Numbered from the stretch's first letter, positions 1-5,796 are shown. The stretch is DNA of 9,394 nt from Candidatus Hodarchaeota archaeon (GCA_016839665.1 JAEOTU010000329.1:1-9394), one strand, 5' to 3'. Numbers and translations are program-made. Notes: generated from the sequence alone by a model not told the origin.

Positions 1-163
1 AGAAGTCCACGATATGAACATCACCGATCTTGAGAGAATCTCGAAAGATATCATAGATTGAGGTGATAGTACCATCTTTCACCATTTGACCAACCTCGGT
101 TCGTGGAATCCACGAATCAAGATCTACCGTTGTGGGACTTCTTTCTCTATTGGTCCTGCTCAT
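1..163 (-). CDS. rps5: Ribosomal protein uS5, N-terminal part (cut by window edge)
   Basis: This is the first 54 codons of small-subunit protein uS5, which sits near the mRNA entry region of the 30S subunit and affects decoding accuracy. Seen in the sequence: an ATG at 163, then a reading frame open to the edge, carrying the archaeal uS5 signature DSWIPRTEVGQMVKDG followed by TSIYDIF (compare WIPKTxLGxLVKxGKI in the family). The double-stranded RNA-binding fold and C-terminal domain lie outside the window. A GTGAT motif (174-178, minus strand) sits 10 bases before the ATG and could be a weak ribosome-binding site. The gene is last of the visible operon eL32-eL19-uL18-uS5, 30 bases after uL18, which matches the usual archaeal spc-operon order. 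Identity is secure. The exact start is likely but not proven. Confidence 0.93.
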   Translation of the reverse strand, partial: MSRTNRERSPTTVDLDSWIPRTEVGQMVKDGTITSIYDIFRDSLKIGDVHIVDF

Positions 164-193
164 AACAATTCACATCACATTGATCTCTAAGTA

Positions 194-793
194 TTAATGA
201 TTTTTAGCTTGAATTTCCTTCTTGGCTCCATCAAAAGTCTGGGGAATCTTTATTGGATCAATTTTCTGCTTGATGTAGTTTGAAAACTGTCTATCGAATA
301 AATCTTTGTTTGTTTCTCTAAGTAATTTGGCAAAATCTGCGATATGACTCCCATTTAGCCGATTGTCTTCAGGAAAAATCTTATCTGAGTGTGGTACTTC
401 TATTCCTGCGTCAACAATCCCTTTCAATGCGGCAAAGACGCGGGATCCATATACTGGGGGATTTAATCCGATATCTAAAATTACTTTAGATATTCTTGAT
501 TTTTTGGCTTTCAATCCTGCTAATAAACCAACTAAATATGCACTTGGGATGTTAGAAGTGGCTCCTTTCCAGTTATAATTCTTCAATTCACGTGAATGTG
601 ATGCCGAAAGAGTGATATCACCATTGATTTGAGCTTTAACAAATTGTACAAGACAATGACTGTTTGTAACACGCACGACTACTCTAATACTATTACTGCG
701 TACGAGTTTTCTCCGTAGATGGTAATTTGTCTTGCCTTCTCTCCGACGTCTGAAAGGAATACGATATCGTGCATTTCGAGCCATTATTTTCAT
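194..793 (-). CDS. rpl18: Ribosomal protein uL18
   Basis: Large-subunit protein uL18 (archaeal/eukaryal L5-type) binds 5S rRNA and helps dock it in the central protuberance. Seen: 199 residues, close to the usual archaeal length of about 190-200. It has the very basic N-terminus YRIPFRRRREGKTNYHLRRK, which is diagnostic of the family, then RVVVRVTNSHCLVQ, the GLLAGLKA segment, and the conserved VILDIGLNPPVYGSRVFAALKG followed by DAGIEVPHS. Two starts are possible: the ATG at 793, which overlaps the eL19 stop as ATGA, and an in-frame ATG at 784 giving MARNARYRIPF. The second resembles archaeal homologues more closely, so the true protein may be 196 residues. Tight overlap with eL19 suggests translational coupling. 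Confidence 0.96.
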   Translation of the reverse strand: MKIMARNARYRIPFRRRREGKTNYHLRRKLVRSNSIRVVVRVTNSHCLVQFVKAQINGDITLSASHSRELKNYNWKGATSNIPSAYLVGLLAGLKAKKSRISKVILDIGLNPPVYGSRVFAALKGIVDAGIEVPHSDKIFPEDNRLNGSHIADFAKLLRETNKDLFDRQFSNYIKQKIDPIKIPQTFDGAKKEIQAKNH

Positions 794-1257
794 CTTCTCT
801 TCTTTTTAGCTTTTTTAATGATCCCTGAGTCTTCAATAGTAGTTCGGAGATGAGTAACACTTCGGAAAGAATTACCTTTTACTCCAACATAGAGTTTTCG
901 ATATTGTGATGGAAGAATAAGCTCATTGTCACGTAATCCGCGTAAGTATCTCCGTTGGCTCCGCACTTTGTTAATCCAAGTTCTTTTCCTAGGTTGACGG
1001 GCACCCATTCGTCCTTTTCGTTTTCCATGCCCTTTTCGTTGGCCCCGCCCCTTCTGTATTTTCATCATACGGGCACGCCACTTGGAAACTCCCTTCACAG
1101 GTTTTTTTCGGATAACACCATCAGCGATTAATTTCCGAACATCGTCCCGTGTTAAGGCTAAAGATAAATCCTCTTCAATATCGGGATCGATCCAAACACG
1201 TTTGATACCGACACCTAAAAGCTTGGCAGCAATTTTCTTCTGTGGTGCTAAATTCAT
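790..1257 (-). CDS. rpl19e: Ribosomal protein eL19
   Basis: Archaeal/eukaryal large-subunit protein eL19 is a long helical protein on the 50S surface that contacts 23S rRNA, with no bacterial counterpart. Seen: 155 residues, normal for archaea. The start is MNLAPQKKIAAKLLGVGIKR, with the family pattern L..QK..AA.LL.VG..RVW.DP at residues 3-25. A very basic centre (residues about 59-92, including GRGQRKGHGKRKGRMGAR) follows, then a helical tail and a lysine/arginine-rich end. The ATG overlaps the eL32 stop by the ATGA arrangement (1254-1257), and its own stop overlaps the uL18 ATG in the same way, so eL32, eL19 and uL18 look translationally coupled. No anomaly was seen in the protein. Confidence 0.97.
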   Translation of the reverse strand: MNLAPQKKIAAKLLGVGIKRVWIDPDIEEDLSLALTRDDVRKLIADGVIRKKPVKGVSKWRARMMKIQKGRGQRKGHGKRKGRMGARQPRKRTWINKVRSQRRYLRGLRDNELILPSQYRKLYVGVKGNSFRSVTHLRTTIEDSGIIKKAKKKRR

Positions 1258-1778
1258 TCTTCTTCACCCAAGTTATCGTCTTCAGATAAGTCGAGATCGT
1301 CTATGTCGATATCTTCTAATAATTCTTCATCGAGCTCCAATTCTTCTTCAAGATCGCCTAGGTCAATTTTAGCTGAAATAGGGTTCACTATTCGAATACC
1401 GAGTAACTCAGCTTCCATAACGATTTTCTCTCTTTTTTTTCTCCCTATCTGTGCAGCAATACGGCCAACTTGGCGATTAGAATCAATTAATGATAGATCT
1501 ACTGGAGAATGAATTAAAATTTCTTCTTTTCCAGAAGAAGATTGATAACGAACCCGTCTTGGACCGCGAAAACCAATCATTGGAGAAATTGTCCATCCAC
1601 CTTTCTTTTCACGGGTTTTAGAATCAATCCCACGTGCTTTTCGCCATCTTTCTTTTACTCGTTTATATCGCCATGATTCAACCCTTCGAAAAGTGGGCCG
1701 TTTGCGTTTTAAGTTTTCTTGGATTTTTCTTAGACGCAAGATTTCCGATTGGGTTTTATCTCCTGAACTATCAACCAT
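1254..1778 (-). CDS. rpl32e: Ribosomal protein eL32 with acidic C-terminal extension
   Basis: Large-subunit protein eL32, shared by archaea and eukaryotes. Seen: a core at residues about 11-133 with the family pattern LRLRK..NLKRKRPTFRR, WRYKRVKERWRKARGIDSK, a GFRGPRRVR segment, then ILIHSPVDLSLID and AELLGIRIVNP, where many archaeal homologues end. About 40 more residues follow. In 139-174 there are 21 Asp/Glu and no Lys/Arg, which is highly unusual for an rRNA-binding protein. The tail is in the same frame, overlaps the eL19 start by four bases, and shows no sign of a frameshift. The start is fixed by an in-frame TGA six codons upstream (1797-1799). It is the first gene of the operon, about 100 bases downstream of a TATA-like promoter. 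The core identification is firm. The tail's role is unknown. Confidence 0.95.
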   Translation of the reverse strand: MVDSSGDKTQSEILRLRKIQENLKRKRPTFRRVESWRYKRVKERWRKARGIDSKTREKKGGWTISPMIGFRGPRRVRYQSSSGKEEILIHSPVDLSLIDSNRQVGRIAAQIGRKKREKIVMEAELLGIRIVNPISAKIDLGDLEEELELDEELLEDIDIDDLDLSEDDNLGEEE

Positions 1779-1860
1779 TGTTCTTCCAACTTTTCTTCAA
1801 ACGTGGGAAATTTTCCTTGTGCTGTATTATGACGGTTTCAAGTGGGTTTATTCAATTTTT

Positions 1861-1940
1861 AGGGTCGTCATCTTCTCTTAATGTTATTTAGCGGTTGATC
1901 TGTTTATATAGACCAACCAAAACCCCGAAGAAGCGACCCT
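1861..1940. repeat. Interrupted inverted repeat bracketing the ribosomal promoter
   Basis: AGGGTCG (1861-1867) is perfectly complementary to CGACCCT (1934-1940). Inside these, CTTC (1872-1875) can pair with GAAG (1927-1930). The repeat is centred near 1900, next to the TATA-like element at 1903-1910. It may be a regulator site or chance. The arms are short and far apart. Confidence 0.25.
1903..1910 (-). promoter_or_regulatory. TATA-like promoter of the eL32-eL19-uL18-uS5 operon
   Basis: On the minus strand this reads TATATAAA, a good match to an archaeal TATA box. Initiation about 25 bases downstream would fall near 1880, leaving a leader of roughly 100 bases before the eL32 ATG at 1778. No coding region lies between. 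This is inferred from sequence only. Confidence 0.6.
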
Positions 1941-2256
1941 TGCGACTCTATTTAAATGATACAGGAGGAACTATTTCACTAGTCTAAAACAGTTGATATC
2001 AATAATTTCAATTAAATCAGCTTGGGTATTGAGTAATTTTTCTTTAAACTATTAATTCCTTTTCCTATGGCTAACGAGGTATTTTACAATCAGAAATGAT
2101 ATTAAAACGCTTTTAATTTAAATTTGTGGTCTTTTTTGGGGAATCTTTCAAAATAAATCAAAAGTTTACAACCACATTCATAAATTTTGTAAAAAATTAG
2201 TACTTTATTTAGGAAATCTAAAAAGTATTGCAGAATCTTCGAGGATTTAAAAACGC
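1941..2256. other. AT-rich intergenic stretch, no gene recognised
   Basis: This is part of the 664-base region between the divergent eL32 and nurA genes. I see no tRNA, C/D-box RNA or protein motif. A 70-codon minus-strand frame at 2102-2314 has only low-complexity Phe/Lys/Ile-rich sequence and no ribosome-binding site, so it is not called. An AGGAGG at 1963-1968 is not followed by a usable start. Possible TATA-like TTTAAAT (1950-1956) and TTTAAAAA (2246-2253) motifs are present but cannot be assigned. Confidence 0.5.
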
Positions 2257-2285
2257 GATAAAATTCCTTTGGAATCCAGTTTATC
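2257..2285. repeat. Hairpin-forming inverted repeat upstream of nurA
   Basis: GATAAA plus ATTCC (2257-2267) can pair with GGAAT (2271-2275) and TTTATC (2280-2285). This gives eleven base pairs with a TTT loop and a four-base CCAG bulge. It lies 47 bases before the nurA ribosome-binding motif. It could be a regulator dyad or RNA element, and no function can be assigned. Confidence 0.4.
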
Positions 2286-2313
2286 TTATTAAAATAATCT
2301 ATAATCAACTTCA

Positions 2314-2328
2314 TGGTTTGAAAAACCA
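2314..2328 (+). repeat. Small hairpin just before the nurA ribosome-binding site
   Basis: TGGTTT (2314-2319) and AAACCA (2323-2328) form a perfect six-pair stem around a GAA loop. The stem ends three bases before the AAGGAG motif, so in the transcript it could influence ribosome access. It is short enough to be chance. Confidence 0.3.
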
Positions 2329-2331
2329 GTT

Positions 2332-2337
2332 AAGGAG
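2332..2337 (+). promoter_or_regulatory. Shine-Dalgarno-like AAGGAG ahead of the extended nurA frame
   Basis: A strong AAGGAG motif is followed by an open frame that continues into nurA without a stop, yet no ATG, GTG or TTG lies at a normal distance in that frame. In-frame ATT codons occur at 2341 (3 bases away) and 2347 (9 bases away). The motif therefore argues that nurA translation starts at a non-standard ATT, or that a sequence error hides the start. Confidence 0.45.
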
Positions 2338-2442
2338 AGTATTACCATTCGTACAATCGTTGAAAAAGCATTTAACGAAATCTTCACTTACTTAACGGAA
2401 ATAGCAAAATTAAACGCGCAAAAAATCGAATTTTGTGAAATT

Positions 2443-3486
2443 TTGCGGTCATTAAATCCTAATTTATTGGATCTGCCTCCGCAATTAAGAAACTTGACCT
2501 GTGACAATCAGATGTTTACACAATTGTTACCTCAAGATATCTCGGGCCTAACAATAGGAGGTATTGATGGGGGATATTCTTCTCGGCTATTAATTGGCTT
2601 TGATATCTTTGTTTTTCGAGCCATTGCTGTATTTTCGACTTATACACCAACAGGAATTCAAAAAACGACCTATTACCCTGACAAGACGCCTCCTCTGGAG
2701 ATTGTAGTATCTGATGTTGGTTTATCTTCAATGGACTTTGATAGTATGGGATCAATTCGTCGTGCAATTATTGAATTACAGGTAGCATCTCAAGTTCTGG
2801 AAGAGAGCCCAAAAAAGTTAGATCTTCTACTCTTGGATGGAAGTCCTGTTATAAGAAAACCCCATACTCGTAATCAAAAAATTTTGAACTTTTACCAGAC
2901 TTATTTATCTATTCTTTCGAGATTAATATATAAAGTAAGAAAATATAACATTAGATTAGCTTGGATCGTTAAAGATAGTCGATTGAATTTATTTACAAGG
3001 TACCTTGGAAAAATTCTACCACTAATAGTAGAAGAATCTCCTGAAATACTCTCCTTAGATTATCGTAGTGTGATTAATAGAAGTCGTGATATGGATCTTT
3101 TTTACTATCTTCTAAAACCAAATGTTCGTTCATTGGCATACTACCGTCAATTTAACGTCTCTAGCGAATTCAACCAACATTTCGCTCTGTATGGCTATTA
3201 TCTCAAAACTGCCCCTTTTGACATTCCACTTAGAATAGAATTATTTCAGCCCGTTCAGCGTAATCAGGCTGATCTCATCCAAGAAATTAATATTATTTCT
3301 GAGACAATCTTACCTTTATCTCAATATAACAAGAATTATGGGATTCCTGCTCCAATTGTTGAAGCTGATGCTCGAGCCAAAGTTAAAGAATCTGAAATAG
3401 ATGCTCTTTTCCACCTCATCCGAATTCGCCATCCAACACCAGATTTATGGCTTAATCGTAGAGAAAGAGCTCCTTGGAAATTTTAA
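2443..3486 (+). CDS. nurA: NurA 5'-3' nuclease
   Basis: NurA is the nuclease partner of the HerA translocase. Together they resect DNA ends during archaeal recombination repair. Seen (numbering from the TTG at 2443): the first metal-binding Asp in GGIDGGYSS (D42), a candidate Glu in AIIELQVASQ (E111), a second Asp in LLLLDGSPV (D132), then the late strands GYYLKTAPFDIPLRIELF and the closing IPAPIVEADARAK. In the family this last block usually has a conserved His (AH). Here it is AD (D309). The called start is the first standard codon, but the same frame is open back to 2305 and encodes a plausible helix (IVEKAFNEIF, LTEIAKLNAQKIEF), so the real protein is probably about 30 residues longer. 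herA begins 22 bases downstream, so the two genes are almost certainly co-transcribed. Confidence 0.9.
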   Translation: MRSLNPNLLDLPPQLRNLTCDNQMFTQLLPQDISGLTIGGIDGGYSSRLLIGFDIFVFRAIAVFSTYTPTGIQKTTYYPDKTPPLEIVVSDVGLSSMDFDSMGSIRRAIIELQVASQVLEESPKKLDLLLLDGSPVIRKPHTRNQKILNFYQTYLSILSRLIYKVRKYNIRLAWIVKDSRLNLFTRYLGKILPLIVEESPEILSLDYRSVINRSRDMDLFYYLLKPNVRSLAYYRQFNVSSEFNQHFALYGYYLKTAPFDIPLRIELFQPVQRNQADLIQEINIISETILPLSQYNKNYGIPAPIVEADARAKVKESEIDALFHLIRIRHPTPDLWLNRRERAPWKF

Positions 3487-3508
3487 GCTGGAATTAGGTG
3501 AAATATTT

Positions 3509-4993
3509 ATGAGTGCAATCGGAACAGTTATTGCTACATCAAACTCACCAAGTCTAGACATTATTGAACTAGTCCTAGATAAATATGATGAACCCAAGAT
3601 AGAGAGAGGACAATTTGTAACTATTCCAAAGAATAAAATTCAAGTTGTTCTTGGAGTTGTTACAGGAATCAAGAAGTTTAATGCCTATTATGAAACTCTT
3701 GATTCTAGTGTTCATGAAATCGCTTCAAGAAATTATGAAGCCATCTTTCCTACTGAGGAATGGGAAAGTACTTTAGCCGAGGTGAAACCTCTTGGTGAGA
3801 TTGACCTTGAAATGATTAAGATTAGTCGATTGAAATTTCCAGTTTCCCCAGGTTCAAAAGTTTTTGTTGCTTCACCCTCTGTTGTTTCCAAGTTTCTAGG
3901 CCTTGATGAAAATGGAATATATTGGGGATATATCCCATCTAACAATGTAAAAATTAAGATTAATCTTTCTAGATTGTTACGAAAGCATCTTGCTATCCTA
4001 GCTATTTCTGGTGCTGGAAAATCTTATGCCACATCGATTTTATTGGAAGAAATACATAAAAATGGTAAATTGGGAGTTCTTGTTATTGACCCCCATGGAG
4101 AATATTCTAACATTATTCCTAGTATGGCTGAAGATGAAAACATTGAAGTCATTAAAGGTTCTTTTATCTCAATCGGGGTCCCAGAATTATCAGCGTGGGA
4201 AATATCTGAATTTATTCCTGATATATCAGTCGTACAAACTAGAGTTTTAGATAACATCATTTCTGATATGAAAGAAAAGAAAGGAAATCTTTACGGTCTG
4301 CAAGATATTATTCAAAGTCTTGAGGTTTTAGAAACAGTCAATACACGTACAAAAGACGCCTTAATTGGTTGGTTATACTCTTTACAACGTACATATCTGT
4401 TTTCCACAGAAACTAGTCCAAATCTTCAAAGCCAATTTCAACCTGGTAAGATAGTAATATTAGATTTATCAGATATTCAGAATCTCAGAAGTCGGAGTAT
4501 TATTGTATCCCATATTCTGAAAAGGCTTTACTACTTGCGTATGCATGAAAAAATTCCTCCCTCCTTGTTTGTAATTGAAGAAGCTCATCAGTTCTGTCCT
4601 GGAACTTTTCGTTCTATTTCGAAACGTATCATTGAGACTATTGCACGCGAAGGAAGGAAATTTTATGCCTCATTATGCCTGATTTCACAACGTCCCGTGA
4701 ATTTATCCGTAACCGCTCTTTCTCAATGTAATACCAATTTAATTCTTCGTATAAGAAATCCATATGACCAGGATTTCATTGGAAAAACTTCAGAGGCTAT
4801 TGATCGCTCAACTCTCAAAATGATTCCCGATTTAGAAATCGGGGAAGCTCTCTTAGTGGGGGAAGCTATCAATTATCCAACTTTCTTTAGGATTCGATCA
4901 AGAACTTTCTACAATAAAGGAATCCCACCAACTTTAGAAGAAATGGCGGATAAATTCAAAATTAGTTGGGGCATTAAACACAATCAGACTTGA
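3509..4993 (+). CDS. herA: HerA DNA translocase/ATPase
   Basis: HerA is a hexameric FtsK-like ATPase that pumps DNA and drives NurA during end resection. Seen in 494 residues, typical of the family: an N-terminal HAS-barrel-like region (about 1-150), Walker A AISGAGKS (165-172, with Ala where the P-loop usually has its first Gly), VLVIDPHGEYSN (190-201, a HerA signature), Walker B LFVIEEAHQF (353-362), a likely arginine finger in IAREGRKFY (378-386), and SQRP (393-396). The start at ATG 3509 is chosen because GGTGA (3497-3501) sits seven bases ahead. A longer frame from 3401 would overlap nurA and adds no family sequence. Mre11 and Rad50, often neighbours of herA-nurA in archaea, are absent here. 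The TGA stop is followed in the same frame by a TnpB remnant. Confidence 0.95.
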   Translation: MSAIGTVIATSNSPSLDIIELVLDKYDEPKIERGQFVTIPKNKIQVVLGVVTGIKKFNAYYETLDSSVHEIASRNYEAIFPTEEWESTLAEVKPLGEIDLEMIKISRLKFPVSPGSKVFVASPSVVSKFLGLDENGIYWGYIPSNNVKIKINLSRLLRKHLAILAISGAGKSYATSILLEEIHKNGKLGVLVIDPHGEYSNIIPSMAEDENIEVIKGSFISIGVPELSAWEISEFIPDISVVQTRVLDNIISDMKEKKGNLYGLQDIIQSLEVLETVNTRTKDALIGWLYSLQRTYLFSTETSPNLQSQFQPGKIVILDLSDIQNLRSRSIIVSHILKRLYYLRMHEKIPPSLFVIEEAHQFCPGTFRSISKRIIETIAREGRKFYASLCLISQRPVNLSVTALSQCNTNLILRIRNPYDQDFIGKTSEAIDRSTLKMIPDLEIGEALLVGEAINYPTFFRIRSRTFYNKGIPPTLEEMADKFKISWGIKHNQT

Positions 4994-5509
4994 TATTTGA
5001 TAAAAGGATTTTTTGTGCAAAAATTAACCAATAAACGCAATAAGAAAATAAATGACTATTTCCATAAGACTAGTAGAAAAATTATTGAGTACTGTGTAAT
5101 TAATGACAATGGAACAGTTGCTATCGGGTACAATCCCGATTGGAAGCAAGACTGCCAGATCGGTAAAAGGAATACTCAGAATTTTGTCACCATTCCGTAC
5201 TACAAGCTAATTCAACAAATTGAATACAAGGCTGCAGAACAGGGAATAACGGTCATTAAACAAGAGGAAAGTTATTCGAGTAAGTGTTCTTTCTTGGATA
5301 ACGAACCAATCGAACACCACGCCAGATATCTAGGGCGAAGAATGACTAGAGGGCTATTTAAATCTCAAAAAGGCATGATTATTAATGCCGATGTAAATGG
5401 TGCGTATAACATTTTGAAAAAAGCATTCCTGAACGCTGTTGAAGCTGACAGGATAGAGGCTGTTGGGGTACATCCCACACGATGGAGACTAGCCGCGATA
5501 ACGAGCTAG
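4994..5509 (+). pseudogene. tnpB: TnpB (IS200/IS605 OrfB) C-terminal remnant
   Basis: TnpB is the RNA-guided RuvC-like nuclease carried by IS200/IS605-family elements, normally about 350-420 residues. Only about 170 remain. Seen: NKRNKKINDYFHKTSRKII, then IGYNPDWKQDCQIGKRNTQN, VTIPYYKLIQQIEYKA, the second RuvC segment IKQEESYSSKCSFLDNEP with its Glu, and the third segment INADVNGAYNILKKAF with its Asp, ending in GVHPTRWRLAAITS. The N-terminal RNA/DNA-binding region and the first RuvC Asp are missing, and the usual Cys-x-x-Cys zinc motifs are not evident (one CSFLD remains). No TnpA is present. The frame is uninterrupted and is the same as that of herA, separated only by herA's TGA. A TTG at 4997 could start it. 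Most likely this is a decaying fragment. A reused domain cannot be excluded. Confidence 0.85.
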
Positions 5510-5510
5510 T
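5488..5510 (+). repeat. Hairpin at the 3' end of the tnpB remnant (candidate element right end)
   Basis: ACTAGC (5488-5493) and GCTAGT (5505-5510) form a perfect six-pair stem with an 11-base loop, overlapping the tnpB stop codon. Just upstream, TGGG (5464-5467) and CCCA (5474-5477) can form a second small stem. IS200/IS605 elements end in subterminal hairpins, and their guide RNA overlaps the tnpB 3' end, so this may be the remaining right end. The exact boundary cannot be placed. Confidence 0.45.
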
Positions 5511-5528
5511 TAATGACCTCATGTGAAT

Positions 5529-5554
5529 AAAATTGAACATATTTTTTCAATTTT
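5529..5554 (+). terminator. AT-rich hairpin, possible terminator of the nurA-herA-tnpB unit
   Basis: AAAATTGAA (5529-5537) and TTCAATTTT (5546-5554) are perfect nine-base complements around an eight-base T-rich loop. It lies 19 bases after the tnpB stop. It could end the upstream transcript or act as a DNA site. It shares three bases with the next dyad. Confidence 0.4.
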
Positions 5555-5570
5555 GATAATCTTAATCAAA
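5552..5570. promoter_or_regulatory. Dyad symmetry (TTTGAT-N7-ATCAAA) just upstream of a TATA box
   Basis: TTTGAT (5552-5557) and ATCAAA (5565-5570) form a 19-base palindrome-like site, a size typical of operators for dimeric helix-turn-helix regulators. The spacing places it about 18 bases before the TATA-like element of the small membrane-protein gene. The operator role is inferred. Confidence 0.35.
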
Positions 5571-5588
5571 CAGACTATTTAAATCAAT

Positions 5589-5596
5589 TATAAAAA
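5589..5596 (+). promoter_or_regulatory. TATA-like promoter of the small membrane-protein gene
   Basis: TATAAAAA is followed by GGGCGCC. Initiation about 25 bases on would fall near 5618, just before GGAG (5632-5635) and the TTG at 5646. A second possible TATA motif, TATTTAAAT, lies at 5576-5584. Confidence 0.5.
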
Positions 5597-5645
5597 GGGC
5601 GCCATACTGAAACAGGCTATAAACGAACATTGGAGATACAAAATT

Positions 5646-5780
5646 TTGGCATTAATTAATTGGTATTATGCCACTTTCATAGCTAGTGTATTAGCTATTT
5701 CAGCTCTTGGTTTGATCTTACTTTACTTATTATTCTACAACGAGGAAGACGAAGACTTAGAAGAGGAAACAGAAACCTAA
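5646..5780 (+). CDS. Small single-pass membrane protein with acidic tail
   Basis: I do not recognise the family. Seen: a 44-residue frame starting at TTG with GGAG (5632-5635) ten bases ahead and a TATA-like box further upstream. A short N-terminus (MALINWYY) leads into one hydrophobic segment at residues about 9-29, with the core FIASVLAISALGLILLYLLF. The tail at 31-44 then has nine Asp/Glu among 14 residues and no basic residues. Oligo-T follows the TAA at once. This orderly gene layout makes it more credible than a random frame. The tail is probably the extracytoplasmic or regulatory end, but topology cannot be settled because basic flanks are absent. The frame is also open upstream with a more basic stretch (LKQAINEHWRYKI), so an upstream non-standard start would add charged residues before the membrane segment. 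Confidence 0.6.
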   Translation: MALINWYYATFIASVLAISALGLILLYLLFYNEEDEDLEEETET

Positions 5781-5796
5781 TTTTTTAGCTCTTTTT
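5781..5796 (+). terminator. Oligo-T terminator after the small membrane-protein gene
   Basis: T6 (5781-5786) immediately follows the stop codon and a T5 run (5792-5796) comes five bases later. Archaeal RNA polymerase stops at such oligo-T tracts without needing a hairpin. The position between convergent genes fits. Confidence 0.6.

Noticed and set aside
1634..1891. Plus-strand hydrophobic frame overlapping eL32
   Set aside because: Antisense shadow of the basic eL32 coding sequence, with no start signals.
1963..1968. AGGAGG as a ribosome-binding site
   Set aside because: No start codon at a fitting distance, and the frames after it close within a few codons.
2102..2314. 70-codon minus-strand frame in the eL32-nurA gap
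   Set aside because: Low-complexity Phe/Lys/Ile/Tyr composition typical of AT-rich noncoding DNA, no ribosome-binding motif, no recognised domain. It overlaps the hairpins before nurA.
3401..3508. Longer herA start at 3401
   Set aside because: It would overlap nurA by 86 bases and encode non-family sequence. ATG 3509 has a well-spaced GGTGA.
5646..5780. Small membrane protein as SecG/Sec61-beta or an Ost4-like subunit
   Set aside because: Size is similar, but neither the Sec61-beta motif before the membrane helix nor any Ost4 pattern is present. The acidic C-terminal tail does not fit.
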